DNA of 64,000 bases from Tragulus kanchil (taxonomy: Eukaryota; Chordata; Mammalia; Artiodactyla; Tragulidae), in the NCBI GenBank assembly GCA_022376925.1, contig JAIOJX010000005.1, positions 14,412,501-14,476,500 on the forward strand, read 5' to 3'. Positions 1 through 9,207 of the stretch are shown piece after piece. The position numbers and the translations under genes were made by a program. The notes beneath the pieces were generated by a model. It worked only from the letters and a program-made list of their open reading frames with translations, was not told the origin of the DNA and searched no databases. Positions within the stretch are counted from its first letter, which is position 1; every line of letters begins with the position of its first letter.

Positions 1-730
1 ATTAACAGGCATGCAAAGTAGCTGGGAAAATATGACCCAGAATGAGAAGAAAATAGCCAAGAGAAACAAACCAAGAAGTAGCAGAGGTACTGGAATTAGC
101 AGACAAGGGCCTTAAAACAGCTTTATGAATCTTATAAATATGGTCCAGAACATTATGAAAAAGATGAACATGATGAGGATAGAAAGACTAAAAAAGAACT
201 AAACAGAACTTCCAGAAATGAAAAACTCTATAATTGAAATGAAAATTATAGCAAATAGGATTAACAGCAGATTGGACAGTGCGGTAAACTTGGAAACATA
301 GCAATTGAAACTCCTAAAATAAAACACATATTTTTAAAAGCTTGGAAAATGTGAACATACCATCAGTGGTCTGTGGGAAAATATTAACAAGTTTGACATA
401 TGTGTAATCAGAGTCCTGGAGGAAAGGTAAGAAAGAAGGAATAGGAGAATATTTGAAGAAATGTTGACTAAATTTTTTCAAAACTTGATGAGAAGTAAAA
501 ACCTATACATTCAGGAAGGTCAATGAACTCAAGCAGAAGAAACATGAAGGAAATGAAGGTAGGGTACCTTATAAGCAGATTGTTTGAAGCCAGTGATAAA
601 GAGAAAAGTCTAAAAGCAGCAAAGAGAAAAAAAAAAAAGGACATAGTACGTGCAGAACAACAAAATAAGCATGAAAACAGATTTCCTGTCAGAAATAAAG
701 TGATTTAGACAATGGTAAAGTAACACCTTT

Positions 731-860
731 CCCTAGAGGAAGAAATGGCAATCTACTCCAGTATTCTTGCCTGAAGAATCCCATGGGCAGAGGAGCCTGG
801 CAGGCTACAGTCCCTGGGGTTGCAAAGAGTCGGTCGTGGCTGAGACTAAGCACACAGAGC
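731..860 (+). mobile_element. Bov-tA SINE fragment inside the L1
   Basis: It contains the diagnostic Bov-tA core (ggaagaaatggcaatctact, then gagcctggcaggctacagtc and gcaaagagtcgg) and ends in a weak A-rich stretch. The tRNA-like 5' half is missing. The nonamer aacaccttt occurs at 722-730 and 861-869, a likely target-site duplication. This supports insertion into the older L1. Confidence 0.85.
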
Positions 861-1857
861 AACACCTTTACAAACCAAACCCAACCCTGTCAACCCAGAA
901 TTCTATACTAAGGATATCTATCAAAATGAAGACAAAGACTTTTCAGACAAATAGAGGCTAAGAGACCTTTTGCTATCTGTACTGCAGTGAAAGACGTTTA
1001 AAAAACTTCTCTAGGTGAAAAGAAATTAATATTGCCTGGAAATTTGGATCTGTACATAAAAATGAAGGAATAAAAAGTGTGAGAAATTAATAATATGTGG
1101 GTAATTATAAAAGACAGTATTTTATTATTTTAAAATACCTTTAAAAGATAAGTGATTGCTTAAAGTGAAATTAATAAAACATATTTTGGAGTTGATAATA
1201 TATAGAAATCAAATGTATGACAATAGTGGTATAAAGAAAGAAAGGTAGAAATGAAAGTATACTACTGCGAGTCTCTAACAGTACATGAATATAGACAAGC
1301 ATAAGTTACAGATGTCTATTATAAACCTTGGTTTCAACAGCAAAAAATAAAACAAACGAGGACAGCAATAATGGAGATGGATTCCCAACTAATGCTTAAT
1401 TAATCCGAAAGAAGGCATGAAAAGGGAATCAGTAACCAAGAACATATGGAATGAATAGAAAATAAATAGCAAGGTAATATATTTAAATCCAATAAAATAA
1501 AACACTACATTAAATTTAAATGGTCAATATATTCCAATTAAAAGGCAGCACTGAATCACAAAGCAAGACCTTACCATACACTACCTATAAGAAACTCATT
1601 TTAAATATGAAGATGCATATAGGTTAAAAGTAAAAGCATAGAACAGACAGACCATACAAATAGTAATTTTAAAAAGTTGCATCAATGGGCCATATTAATA
1701 TCCAACACAGTAGACTTGAGAATAAAGAATACTATGAAAGATAAAGGGAAACATTTCTTAATAACAAAGGGATAATTTTATAGAGGGAGACATAAGAATC
1801 CTAAATGTGTATCCATTTCATAAGAGAGCAAAACATGTAAAATGAAAACTGATAGAA

Positions 1858-2130
1858 ATGCAAGAAAAAATGGGCAAATCCACAATTAATAGTGGAGATT
1901 CCAACACTGCTCTCTCAATAACTGATAGGGCAAATAGGCAGAAAATCCCTAAGAGTTTAGAAGACTTGAACAACACTATTAACCAGTTTGACCCAACTGA
2001 CATGTATAGACTAAGCTATCCTACGACACCAGCAGAAACCACATTCTTTTCAACTGTATATGGGGAATTAATCAAGATTCACCACATCCTGGACCATCAC
2101 ACAAGACTTACTAAATTTTTTAAAAATTGA
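1858..2130 (+). pseudogene. L1 ORF2 endonuclease remnant
   Basis: This 90-codon open frame is a surviving piece of L1 ORF2, the endonuclease/reverse transcriptase protein that nicks target DNA and copies L1 RNA. GDSNTALSITDRANRQKI corresponds to the family's conserved GDFNTPLS..DR..RQK block, with F changed to S. LEDLNNTINQFDPTDMYR and the IHHILDHHT stretch match the end of the endonuclease domain, where the catalytic Asp-His pair normally lies in S/KIDHI. Here that position reads KIHHI, so the Asp is lost. The frame is open only by chance on both sides. It is dead, not a host gene. Confidence 0.75.
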
Positions 2131-2399
2131 GATTATGCAAAATATGTTCTCCAATGACAAAACAGGTTCTCTGGAATTCACTGAAATACAATTTAACCTT
2201 TATACACTGACATATTTTCTACTGTAATGAGAAGTGCTCATTTAGTTGTCAAAAGAATCAGAAACATGATTCAAACTAAGTGAAGCACAAGAGGAATGAA
2301 TGGGCTCATGTAGCTGAAAAGAACATGGAGCTCACAAGGTAAGAGAAATCTATAGAATAGGGACACAAAGATTAACACTTGGGACTCAGTGCCATAGGC

Positions 2400-2640
2400 C
2401 ACAGTGCTGTTCCACCCTGTCTTCTTATTTATACCAGTCTCTGGTTGGAGTCATTCTAAAGACAGTCTCAACGAACGTGGTGGGAAGATTGGTCTGGTCA
2501 CATCTGGCAATTTCAGGGTCTATGTATCAGTCCCAGTGAGGGATTCTGATTAGCCAAGCTTGGTTCACCTGCCCACACCTGTGACTGGAAGGCAGATTCT
2601 GATAAGAGGGTGAGAGAAGACATCTTGTTGGGAATTACAA
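2400..2640. other. Unassigned stretch, possibly old interspersed repeat
   Basis: Sequence around 2545-2610 (a run with attagccaagc and ctgcccacacctgtgac) resembles a mammalian repeat I cannot name with confidence. No open frame or splice pattern supports a gene. The remainder of 2200-2890 looks like unique AT-rich DNA with a T/C run at 2702-2717. Confidence 0.25.
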
Positions 2641-2904
2641 AACCAATAGTTATCACTGTCTACCATAGTTTTCTGAAAAAGAAACAATATTTGATCTGAG
2701 GTGTTTTTTTTTTCTTTAAGGAATTCGTAGTGTGGGAAAGATCATCTCAGTTTGCAAAGCATGTATGCTCAGATGTTGACGAAAATGCCAATAGATTAAC
2801 CACAATGTTTTAACAGATCGTAATCTCCTGCCTTCTTCAAACACAGGGCTCTACTAAGAGTCAGGTATCAAGAAATTATTTTTTCATTAAAAAGAGTAGG
2901 AGAT

Positions 2905-3244
2905 GGGGCTTCCCCTGGTTGTCCAGTGGATAAGGACACCACCTTGCAGTGCAACGGGCGCCGGTTCAAGCCCTGGCCTGGGAAGATCCCACGTGCTGCA
3001 GAGCGGCTGGACCAATGTGCCCAATTACCGAGCCGGAGCTCTGGAGCGCATGTGCCCAGAGCCAGCGCTCTTCGACAACAGACGCCACCGCGATGGGAGG
3101 CCCGCAGGAGCCAAAAGAACAAAGATCGATGAAAACAGAGAAATGAAAGATCAATAGAAGTGGCTCGCCTGCTCTCCTCCCTCCCCAACCCGACCTCCGC
3201 CCAAAATAAATAAATAAATAAATCTTTAAAAAAAAAAAAAAAAA
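2905..3244 (+). mobile_element. Young CHR-like tRNA-derived SINE, full length
   Basis: It begins ggggcttcccctggttgtcc and carries a B-box-like ggttcaagccc at about 2963. The GC-rich body follows (ccgagccggagctctggagc; gccaccgcgatgggaggccc), then gatgaaaacagagaaatgaa, a C-rich stretch and a long A tail at 3229-3247. The direct repeat aaagagtaggagatg flanks it at 2891-2905 and 3245-3259, a perfect target-site duplication. An intact duplication and long A tail mean a recent insertion. Open frames across it are SINE frames, not proteins. Confidence 0.92.
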
Positions 3245-3523
3245 AAAGAGTAGGAGATGAATACAGGACTGGCAGACCATATATGCTCTATAAAGCAGCT
3301 AAAGAGCTGAAGGGTAGAGCCTTGTTTATTCTAGATAGTTAAGCTGGTTAAGACACCATGCATTCTTAACCCTCTTGGTTCTAGAAAAGGAACAAACTCT
3401 ATGGAACCTACTTTGTTTCCCTCTAAACTCAGTGGTTTTGGCATTTCAAGAGACCTACTCTCTATCCTCCTGAATAAACCCTGACCTCACTCCCCGACCC
3501 CATTCCCAAAACCTAATTTTCAT

Positions 3524-3645
3524 TTTTTTTGGCCACACTGCACAGATTATGCGATTTTAGTTTCCCAACCAGGGGTCAAATCCAGGCCCCTCAGCAATGA
3601 GAGCACAGAGTCCTAACCACTGGATTTCCAGGGAATTTCCCAATA
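3524..3645 (-). mobile_element. CHR-type SINE fragment, minus strand
   Basis: Read on the minus strand, the right end gives the tRNA-like start. On plus it appears as cctaaccactggatttccag and aaccaggggtcaaatcca. This is the artiodactyl CHR (tRNA-Glu-like) pattern. It is clearly more diverged than the SINE at 2905. Confidence 0.7.
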
Positions 3646-3783
3646 CCTATTTTAGAAAGAACCATTTGGTAAAGTAGCTTCTTCTCCTTCCTCTATAAAA
3701 TGCAACAAAGAACAGGGCCCTTTTTTTCATACCTATACTGAGCTCATTCTAAAATGATATTCAAGCAGCTACTAGAAAGCTAC

Positions 3784-3933
3784 TAATGCAGGAGACACAG
3801 GAAACTTGGGAAGATCCCCTGGAGAAGGAAATGGCAACCCACTGCAGTATTCTTGCCTAAAAAATCCCATGAACAAAGGAGCCTAAAGGGTCACAAACAG
3901 TCAGACACAGCTGAGTGACTAAGCACGCATGCA
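3784..3933 (+). mobile_element. Bov-tA SINE fragment
   Basis: The motifs gggaagatcccctggagaag, gaaatggcaacccactgcag and gtgactaagcac are Bov-tA. The 5' tRNA-like part is mostly absent and the middle has lost bases (gagcctaaagggtcac), so it is an aged copy. Confidence 0.85.
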
Positions 3934-3947
3934 CATTTATTATATAC

Positions 3948-4240
3948 TAGCTGTATTCGTTTCCCATTGCATTATGAGGAATTATCACAAAAAATTACTT
4001 AAAACACAAACTTACTCTCTTACATTTCTCAAGGACAGAAGTCTGAAATGGGTCTTGAGTTCCATCTTCTTATTCTTTGACCCTCCTGCTTCCTTCTTAG
4101 AAGGACTCTTGTGATTATATCAGGCCCATCCAGATGATCCAGAATGATCTGATCCCAAGAGCAGTTACTAAACCACATCTTGCAAAGTCTGTTTTGCAAA
4201 GTCTCTGAGTTTCATCTTTCTGTGCCATCCCTGGAAAGTT
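3948..4240 (+). mobile_element. Old LTR-like or other interspersed repeat, family uncertain
   Basis: Phrases such as attatcacaaaaaattactt, then gacagaagtctgaaatggg and catccagatgatccagaatg, match the style of a mammalian-wide repeat I have seen in many loci but cannot name reliably. It is highly diverged. Checking a repeat library would settle the family. Confidence 0.4.
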
Positions 4241-4365
4241 TTGGGGGATTGGGAAGAAAATGGGCCCTATTTCTGGATTTTCATGATAAGTTTTATGGAT
4301 CGGCTTTAATTTACTGTTACACTCCATCATTGTCCATAGGGAGATAGTCCCTGCAACCACGTAGA

Positions 4366-4417
4366 AATTAATTTTAGGAACTAAGTGACTGCAATTAATT
4401 TTAGGAACTAAGTGACT
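4366..4417 (+). repeat. 27-bp unit in two tandem copies
   Basis: The 27-base unit starting aattaattttaggaactaag occurs at 4366-4392 and again, essentially unchanged, from 4393. This is a small local tandem duplication, quite different in scale from the 1.1-kb duplications. Confidence 0.9.
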
Positions 4418-4435
4418 ACAGACTGGCCCCATCTA

Positions 4436-5645
4436 GCTATAGCTTGAAAGGATATCTTTCAGAAAGATGAAACTGCTAAGCCTAAGAGATGGAACCAGGA
4501 GTTGATATGCCAGAACTCATGTGACTCTCTTTGAGACTCCTGTGTCTTTGAACCCTTACCCCCAGATCAACTTTCTGAGCACCTGTAACACAAATGGCCA
4601 GTCCCAACTTTATGTCACCTGGAAGCTTAAATGCTCAACTTAGGCTATCCAGTATTTTTGATTTCTGATTCCTAGGAGAGAGCATCTGACTGGCTTAACT
4701 TAGGTCAATAGTTAATCCTGTTTTATTCAGCTGTGACAAGGAGTGGAAGAAGCAAGCCACCGTGTCCACTGCTGCTCAGCTGGGTCCAAATGATCAGACT
4801 TTATTAGGAGGGGTGAATGGTTCTCTATGAAGGAAGTATGAGGGCAGAGAGGAAATGATGGATATTTCCACGATAAGTCTTCTACATCTTGGGAGAAGGA
4901 GTGTCTGGACTTGTCACTCAAAAGAGAAAAAGCACCCATGTGACTGAGTCCCTGTTTGCATTGCTCACTGTACAACAAGTCAATAAATCGAGATAAACAG
5001 CTCTAAAACTATTAAAAGGATGCTTTTTTTCTTTGGAATCAACCAACGGGAATTAAAATGCACTTCAAAAGAAAATTGGTTACTTCTGTGGCACACAATT
5101 TGATTATTAAAATTATGACTGATACCATTTACCAGAATATGCCAGGAATGTATCTATTAATAATATTTACCCATATGATACCATCTAAAAAGTGTTATCA
5201 CCACTTATTTGACAATGCCTCTCATAAGATTTAACATACCAAATAATCCTAGCAGGCTTAATATTCTCCTCTCCGAGATGGAGAGAGACCCAATGATTTG
5301 AGGTGTTCCAGGGACCCTTTGGAAAAACCTCAAAATTATCCAGAGATCAAATGAACTTCATTTAGAATTTGATCTTTGGGAAGTTTGCCAAAATATTCAT
5401 AAAGGTTTAACCAGTGATAATAAAAGATCACAATACAAACACAGATCCTTTAGAAACTCACAATTATGAAAAGCAGTTCAATATTTAAAGCATTTTGTCC
5501 TCTTAGAGAATCAGAGTTTGTACCATTTTAGCTTTAAAATTCATTTTCTTAATTAAGTTCAGTCTTACCTTAGCCAACCCTGGCACAAACCTCTTTCTCT
5601 ACAAACCTTCCATAACTTTCTGTGTTCACATTTGTCCTTCATTTG
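4436..5645. other. Unique intergenic DNA
   Basis: I see no recognisable gene, RNA gene or repeat here. Base composition is ordinary AT-rich intergenic DNA. Open frames on the minus strand (for example 4727-4978) have no recognisable domain and no supporting splice context. Confidence 0.5.
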
Positions 5646-5647
5646 GC

Positions 5648-5822
5648 ACAGTGGTAGAAAATCTAGAATCTAGAGTTGTGGGTTTGCTCCCTGAGTTGGG
5701 AAGATCCCCTGAAGTAGGAAATGGCAACCCACTCCATTCTCGCCAGGAAAATCCCATGGGCAGAGGAGCCTGGCAGGTGACAGTGCACGGGATCACAATC
5801 AGCAGGACACAACTAAGCATAC
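5648..5822 (+). mobile_element. Bov-tA SINE
   Basis: The core motifs ttgggaagatcccctgaagt, gaaatggcaacccactccat, gggcagaggagcctggcagg and aggacacaactaagcatac are Bov-tA. The 5' tRNA-like region is degraded and ggaatg-type positions are mutated, so it is an older copy. Confidence 0.85.
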
Positions 5823-6139
5823 ATTTTCTTTTCCCATCAGAAACAGCAAAATGCATTTTTATTCCTCCTATCTTCTTTCCTGAAAATACACATCCTAAAT
5901 CTTTGCATACTGAAACATGTCTCTTATAATTCTTTACCTTTATCTCTAGTGAAAAGCAAGGGGCACGTCATTCTCAACTGTTTGTCATATCAGCATTTCC
6001 TAATTGAAAAATGTATGCTTTAGTCTTCCTCTTCTAGGAAGGCAAAGGTAATCCTGCCCAGTAATTAATGTTCAAATATTTTATTCTATTTAAAATGACC
6101 CAGTATACTTATCCACCAATGATAGGTTATATGTTTCTT

Positions 6140-6224
6140 GATGAAAATAAATATACTTACAGCTGACTAATGGTGTTGTACAGCAGAAAATAACACAACA
6201 TTGTAATGTAATTACACTCAAATT
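6140..6224 (+). mobile_element. L1 3'-end fragment
   Basis: The run ggtgttgtacagcagaaaat followed by acacaacattgtaatg is the typical artiodactyl L1 3' terminus, which normally continues into an A-rich tail. Here it runs into the target site of the SINE at 6240. The rest of the LINE is absent or unrecognisable upstream. Confidence 0.65.
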
Positions 6225-6239
6225 AAAAAGTAAATGATA

Positions 6240-6530
6240 GGGCTTCCCCTGGTGGTCCGGTGAGTAAGGACACCGCCTTGCAGTGCAAGGGGCACCAGTT
6301 CCATCCCTGGCCTGAGAAGATCCCACGTGCTGCGGAGCGGCTGGACCCATGTGTCCAATTACCGAGCCGGAGCTCTGGCGCGCATGCGCCCAGAGCCAGT
6401 GCTCTGCGACAACAGAGGCCACCGCGATGGGAGGCCCAGAGAAGCCAAAGAACAAAGATGGATGAAAACAGAGAAATGAAAGACCAATAGAAGTGGCCCG
6501 CCTGCTTCCCTCCCTCCCCAACCCACCCCA
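6240..6530 (+). mobile_element. Young CHR-like tRNA-derived SINE, full length
   Basis: Same family as 2905: gggcttcccctggtggtccg start, GC-rich body with gagccggagctctggcgcgc, then gatggatgaaaacagagaaa and a C-rich end. It is flanked by a perfect 15-base target-site duplication, aaaaagtaaatgata, at 6225-6239 and 6531-6545. It carries an intact gcgcatgcgc core at 6380-6389, the NRF1-like palindrome. This is one of the best-preserved copies in the window. Confidence 0.93.
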
Positions 6531-6545
6531 AAAAAGTAAATGATA

Positions 6546-7180
6546 TATACAGAGAAAAAATAAATAAAATGACTCAGATAGTTAATGAATTATCTTCATT
6601 AGACTTAGTTCAAAGTTACAAAAATTTGGAGAGATTATTTTAGATGGACATTCAAGACATGATATTCCTATGGAGTTCATGTAAAACTCTTACACCTCAT
6701 TTATGTCTGTTTTATTTACTTGAAAGCTGTGTCATACTGTTATTTTTCTTGCTGACAAACTTTGTAACAGGAATAACAAGGTCTTATTTTATTTCTAGCA
6801 AACCTAGGTACAATAAAAGCATTATACTTAATCAAACCAACAAGTTTAAGTTAACTTTAATATCTGATATTAAAATTCAATACTGAATCTTAAGACCACA
6901 TGAACCCAAAATTCATTCTCATCTGTTTCTTTTATATTTCACAGAAAGGCTTAATTTCCTTAAAGCCAATTAAATAGAGCTCATTTACAAATTAACTTTG
7001 GTAATGCCACACATATAAAGACAGACACACTGGGACCTCACAGTTTCCATTCCAAAATTTCAGCCAGGAATCAGGTATGACAATGTAAAACCCATCAAAG
7101 GGGTTGGATTTCAACTGGGTTTCTGGCAGATAGGTCACCTGGCTAAATCTTTACTAATATTTATAGAAAAGGTTTTTATG
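6546..7180. other. AT-rich intergenic DNA
   Basis: No element or gene recognised. A purely A/T-rich open frame at 6644-6886 has no domain signal. Confidence 0.45.
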
Positions 7181-7676
7181 TCTATTTATAGCTTTTGGTG
7201 ATTACAGAAACCAAATCAAAACTTTCCCTTCTTCCTGGGAATGTCCCAGTCTTGGATAAGTACAGGCAGGTGTTTTCCCCACTCCTCTCGCCCCTCCCCC
7301 CCCTTCCTTTTCTCCATTTCACATCAGTAGAAGTTTTACAAAACTGATTTGGCTGCCAATGGTGAAACAGTACCAAATAAAATGAAATGAAAACCCCCAA
7401 AAGACAATCAGAAAATCCTAAGTAAATCCTCAGGTTTGGTCTTCTTACCACAAACAGCATAATTAACACAACCATGGTAGCTGGACACGGTGCACAGGCT
7501 CCCAGGATAACCAGCCTCAAGCCCTCGTGGAGAGCCTAACAAGCACTGCGGCCACAGATGGTTTCAATAAAGTATCACCCTTCCCTCACACCTGGGTTCA
7601 GAGCTGTTACCAGATCACTTACCCAAAATGCACCTCAGAGAACCTGCTTTAGGGATAATTAAAAGACTGCCTGAGG

Positions 7677-7880
7677 ACTTCCCAGGTGGTGCGGTGGTAA
7701 ACAATGAGCCTGCCCATGCAAGATGCGGGTTTGATCCCTGGGTCAGGAAGATCCCCTAGAGCAGGAAATGGCAGCCCACTCCAATATTCTTGCCTGGGAA
7801 GTCCCTTGGACAGAGAAGCCTGGGGGAGCTATATTCCATAGGATGGCAAAGAATCAAACATGACTGAGCAACTGAACACA
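7677..7880 (+). mobile_element. Bov-tA SINE (D1 copy A)
   Basis: Full-length Bov-tA. It has gaggacttcccaggtggtgc, a B-box-like ggtttgatccc, tcaggaagatcccctagagc and ggaaatggcagcccactcca, ending gactgagcaactgaacacac. It sits inside the ERV-like leader in the opposite orientation. Confidence 0.93.
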
Positions 7881-8759
7881 CACAAAGTATTTCCCATTTG
7901 TAAAGACAGAAATTCAAGACAAAACACAAATGGCATACACAAACGCTAGCGTCCAAAGAAACAAATGAACAGGTCCGCTGGTTCACAAACCAGGTGGAAG
8001 TCCCAGCAACCGTTTCCTCTTTCCAACAGCGTACTCCACTCAAATACAAAATAAACTGACTCACTCCAGAGAAAAGGCCTCAAATGAAGAGAAAATGCAA
8101 CCATTTCCTCTCTCCAATAAGGTACCCAAACAAATTAGCTTATTCTGGCGAAGAAGTCCCAAATGGAGAGGAAAAAACATTTCCAGTTGCACACACCAGT
8201 GCCACTTACCTGTCTGTACGGTTGTCTCGGGTCTAGTCGCCTCACAAATGTCCCTTCCTTGCTCCAGCTGACAGGCTCTAGGCAGTCAGTGCCGCTTTGA
8301 GGAACTCTGAAGGAAAAGCCCCACAAGTTTTCTCGGCCAGTCTTGGATAAGTACAGGCAGGTGTTTTCCCCACTCCTCTCGCCCCCTTCCTTTTCTCCAT
8401 TTCACATCAGTAGAAGTTTTACAAAACTGATTTGGCTGCCAATGGTGAAACAGTACCAAATAAAATGAAATGAAAACCCCCAAAAGACAATCAGAAAATC
8501 CTAAGTAAATCCTCAGGTTTGGTCTTCTTACCACAAACAGCATAATTAACACAACCATGGTAGCTGGACACGGTGCACAGGCTCCCAGGATAACCAGCCT
8601 CAAGCCCTCGTGGAGAGCCTAACAAGCACTGCGGCCACAGATGGTTTCAATAAAGTATCACCCTTCCCTCACACCTGGGTTCAGAGCTGTTACCAGATCA
8701 CTTACCCAAAATGCACCTCAGAGAACCTGCTTTAGGGATAATTAAAAGACTGCCTGAGG

Positions 8760-8963
8760 ACTTCCCAGGTGGTGCGGTGGTAAACAATGAGCCTGCCCAT
8801 GCAAGATGCGGGTTTGATCCCTGGGTCAGGAAGATCCCCTAGAGCAGGAAATGGCAGCCCACTCCAATATTCTTGCCTGGGAAGTCCCTTGGACAGAGAA
8901 GCCTGGGGGAGCTATATTCCATAGGATGGCAAAGAATCAAACATGACTGAGCAACTGAACACA
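8760..8963 (+). mobile_element. Bov-tA SINE (D1 copy B)
   Basis: Identical duplicate of the Bov-tA at 7677, displaced by 1083 bases. Both the insertion and its flanks are repeated, so this is not an independent retroposition. Confidence 0.93.
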
Positions 8964-9207
8964 CACAAAGTATTTCCCATTTGTAAAGACAGAAATTCAA
9001 GACAAAACACAAATGGCATACACAAACGCTAGCGTCCAAAGAAACAAATGAACAGGTCCGCTGGTTCACAAACCAGGTGGAAGTCCCAGCAACCGTTTCC
9101 TCTTTCCAACAGCGTACTCCACTCAAATACAAAATAAACTGACTCACTCCAGAGAAAAGGCCTCAAATGAAGAGAAAATGCAACCATTTCCTCTCTCCAA
9201 TAAGGTA

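Larger units (their letters stand above)
1..2200 (+). mobile_element. Old L1 LINE fragment, through the ORF2 endonuclease region
   Basis: The stretch reads as a degenerate L1-type LINE on the plus strand. The best anchor is about 1858-2130, where the translation follows the L1 ORF2 endonuclease pattern (see the pseudogene entry). Upstream DNA at 480-700 and 870-1000 (aggaaggtcaatgaactcaa; acccagaattctatactaa) has the A-rich texture of L1M or HAL1-type elements. A Bov-tA SINE interrupts it at about 731-860. Frames are broken throughout, so the element is an ancient immobile copy. The subfamily and the exact left edge, probably outside the window, cannot be set by eye. Confidence 0.7.

Noticed and set aside
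2905..6545. tRNA genes at SINE heads with B-box-like ggttcgatccc
   Set aside because: The tRNA-like halves do not fold as complete tRNAs by inspection and are joined to SINE bodies, A tails and target-site duplications.
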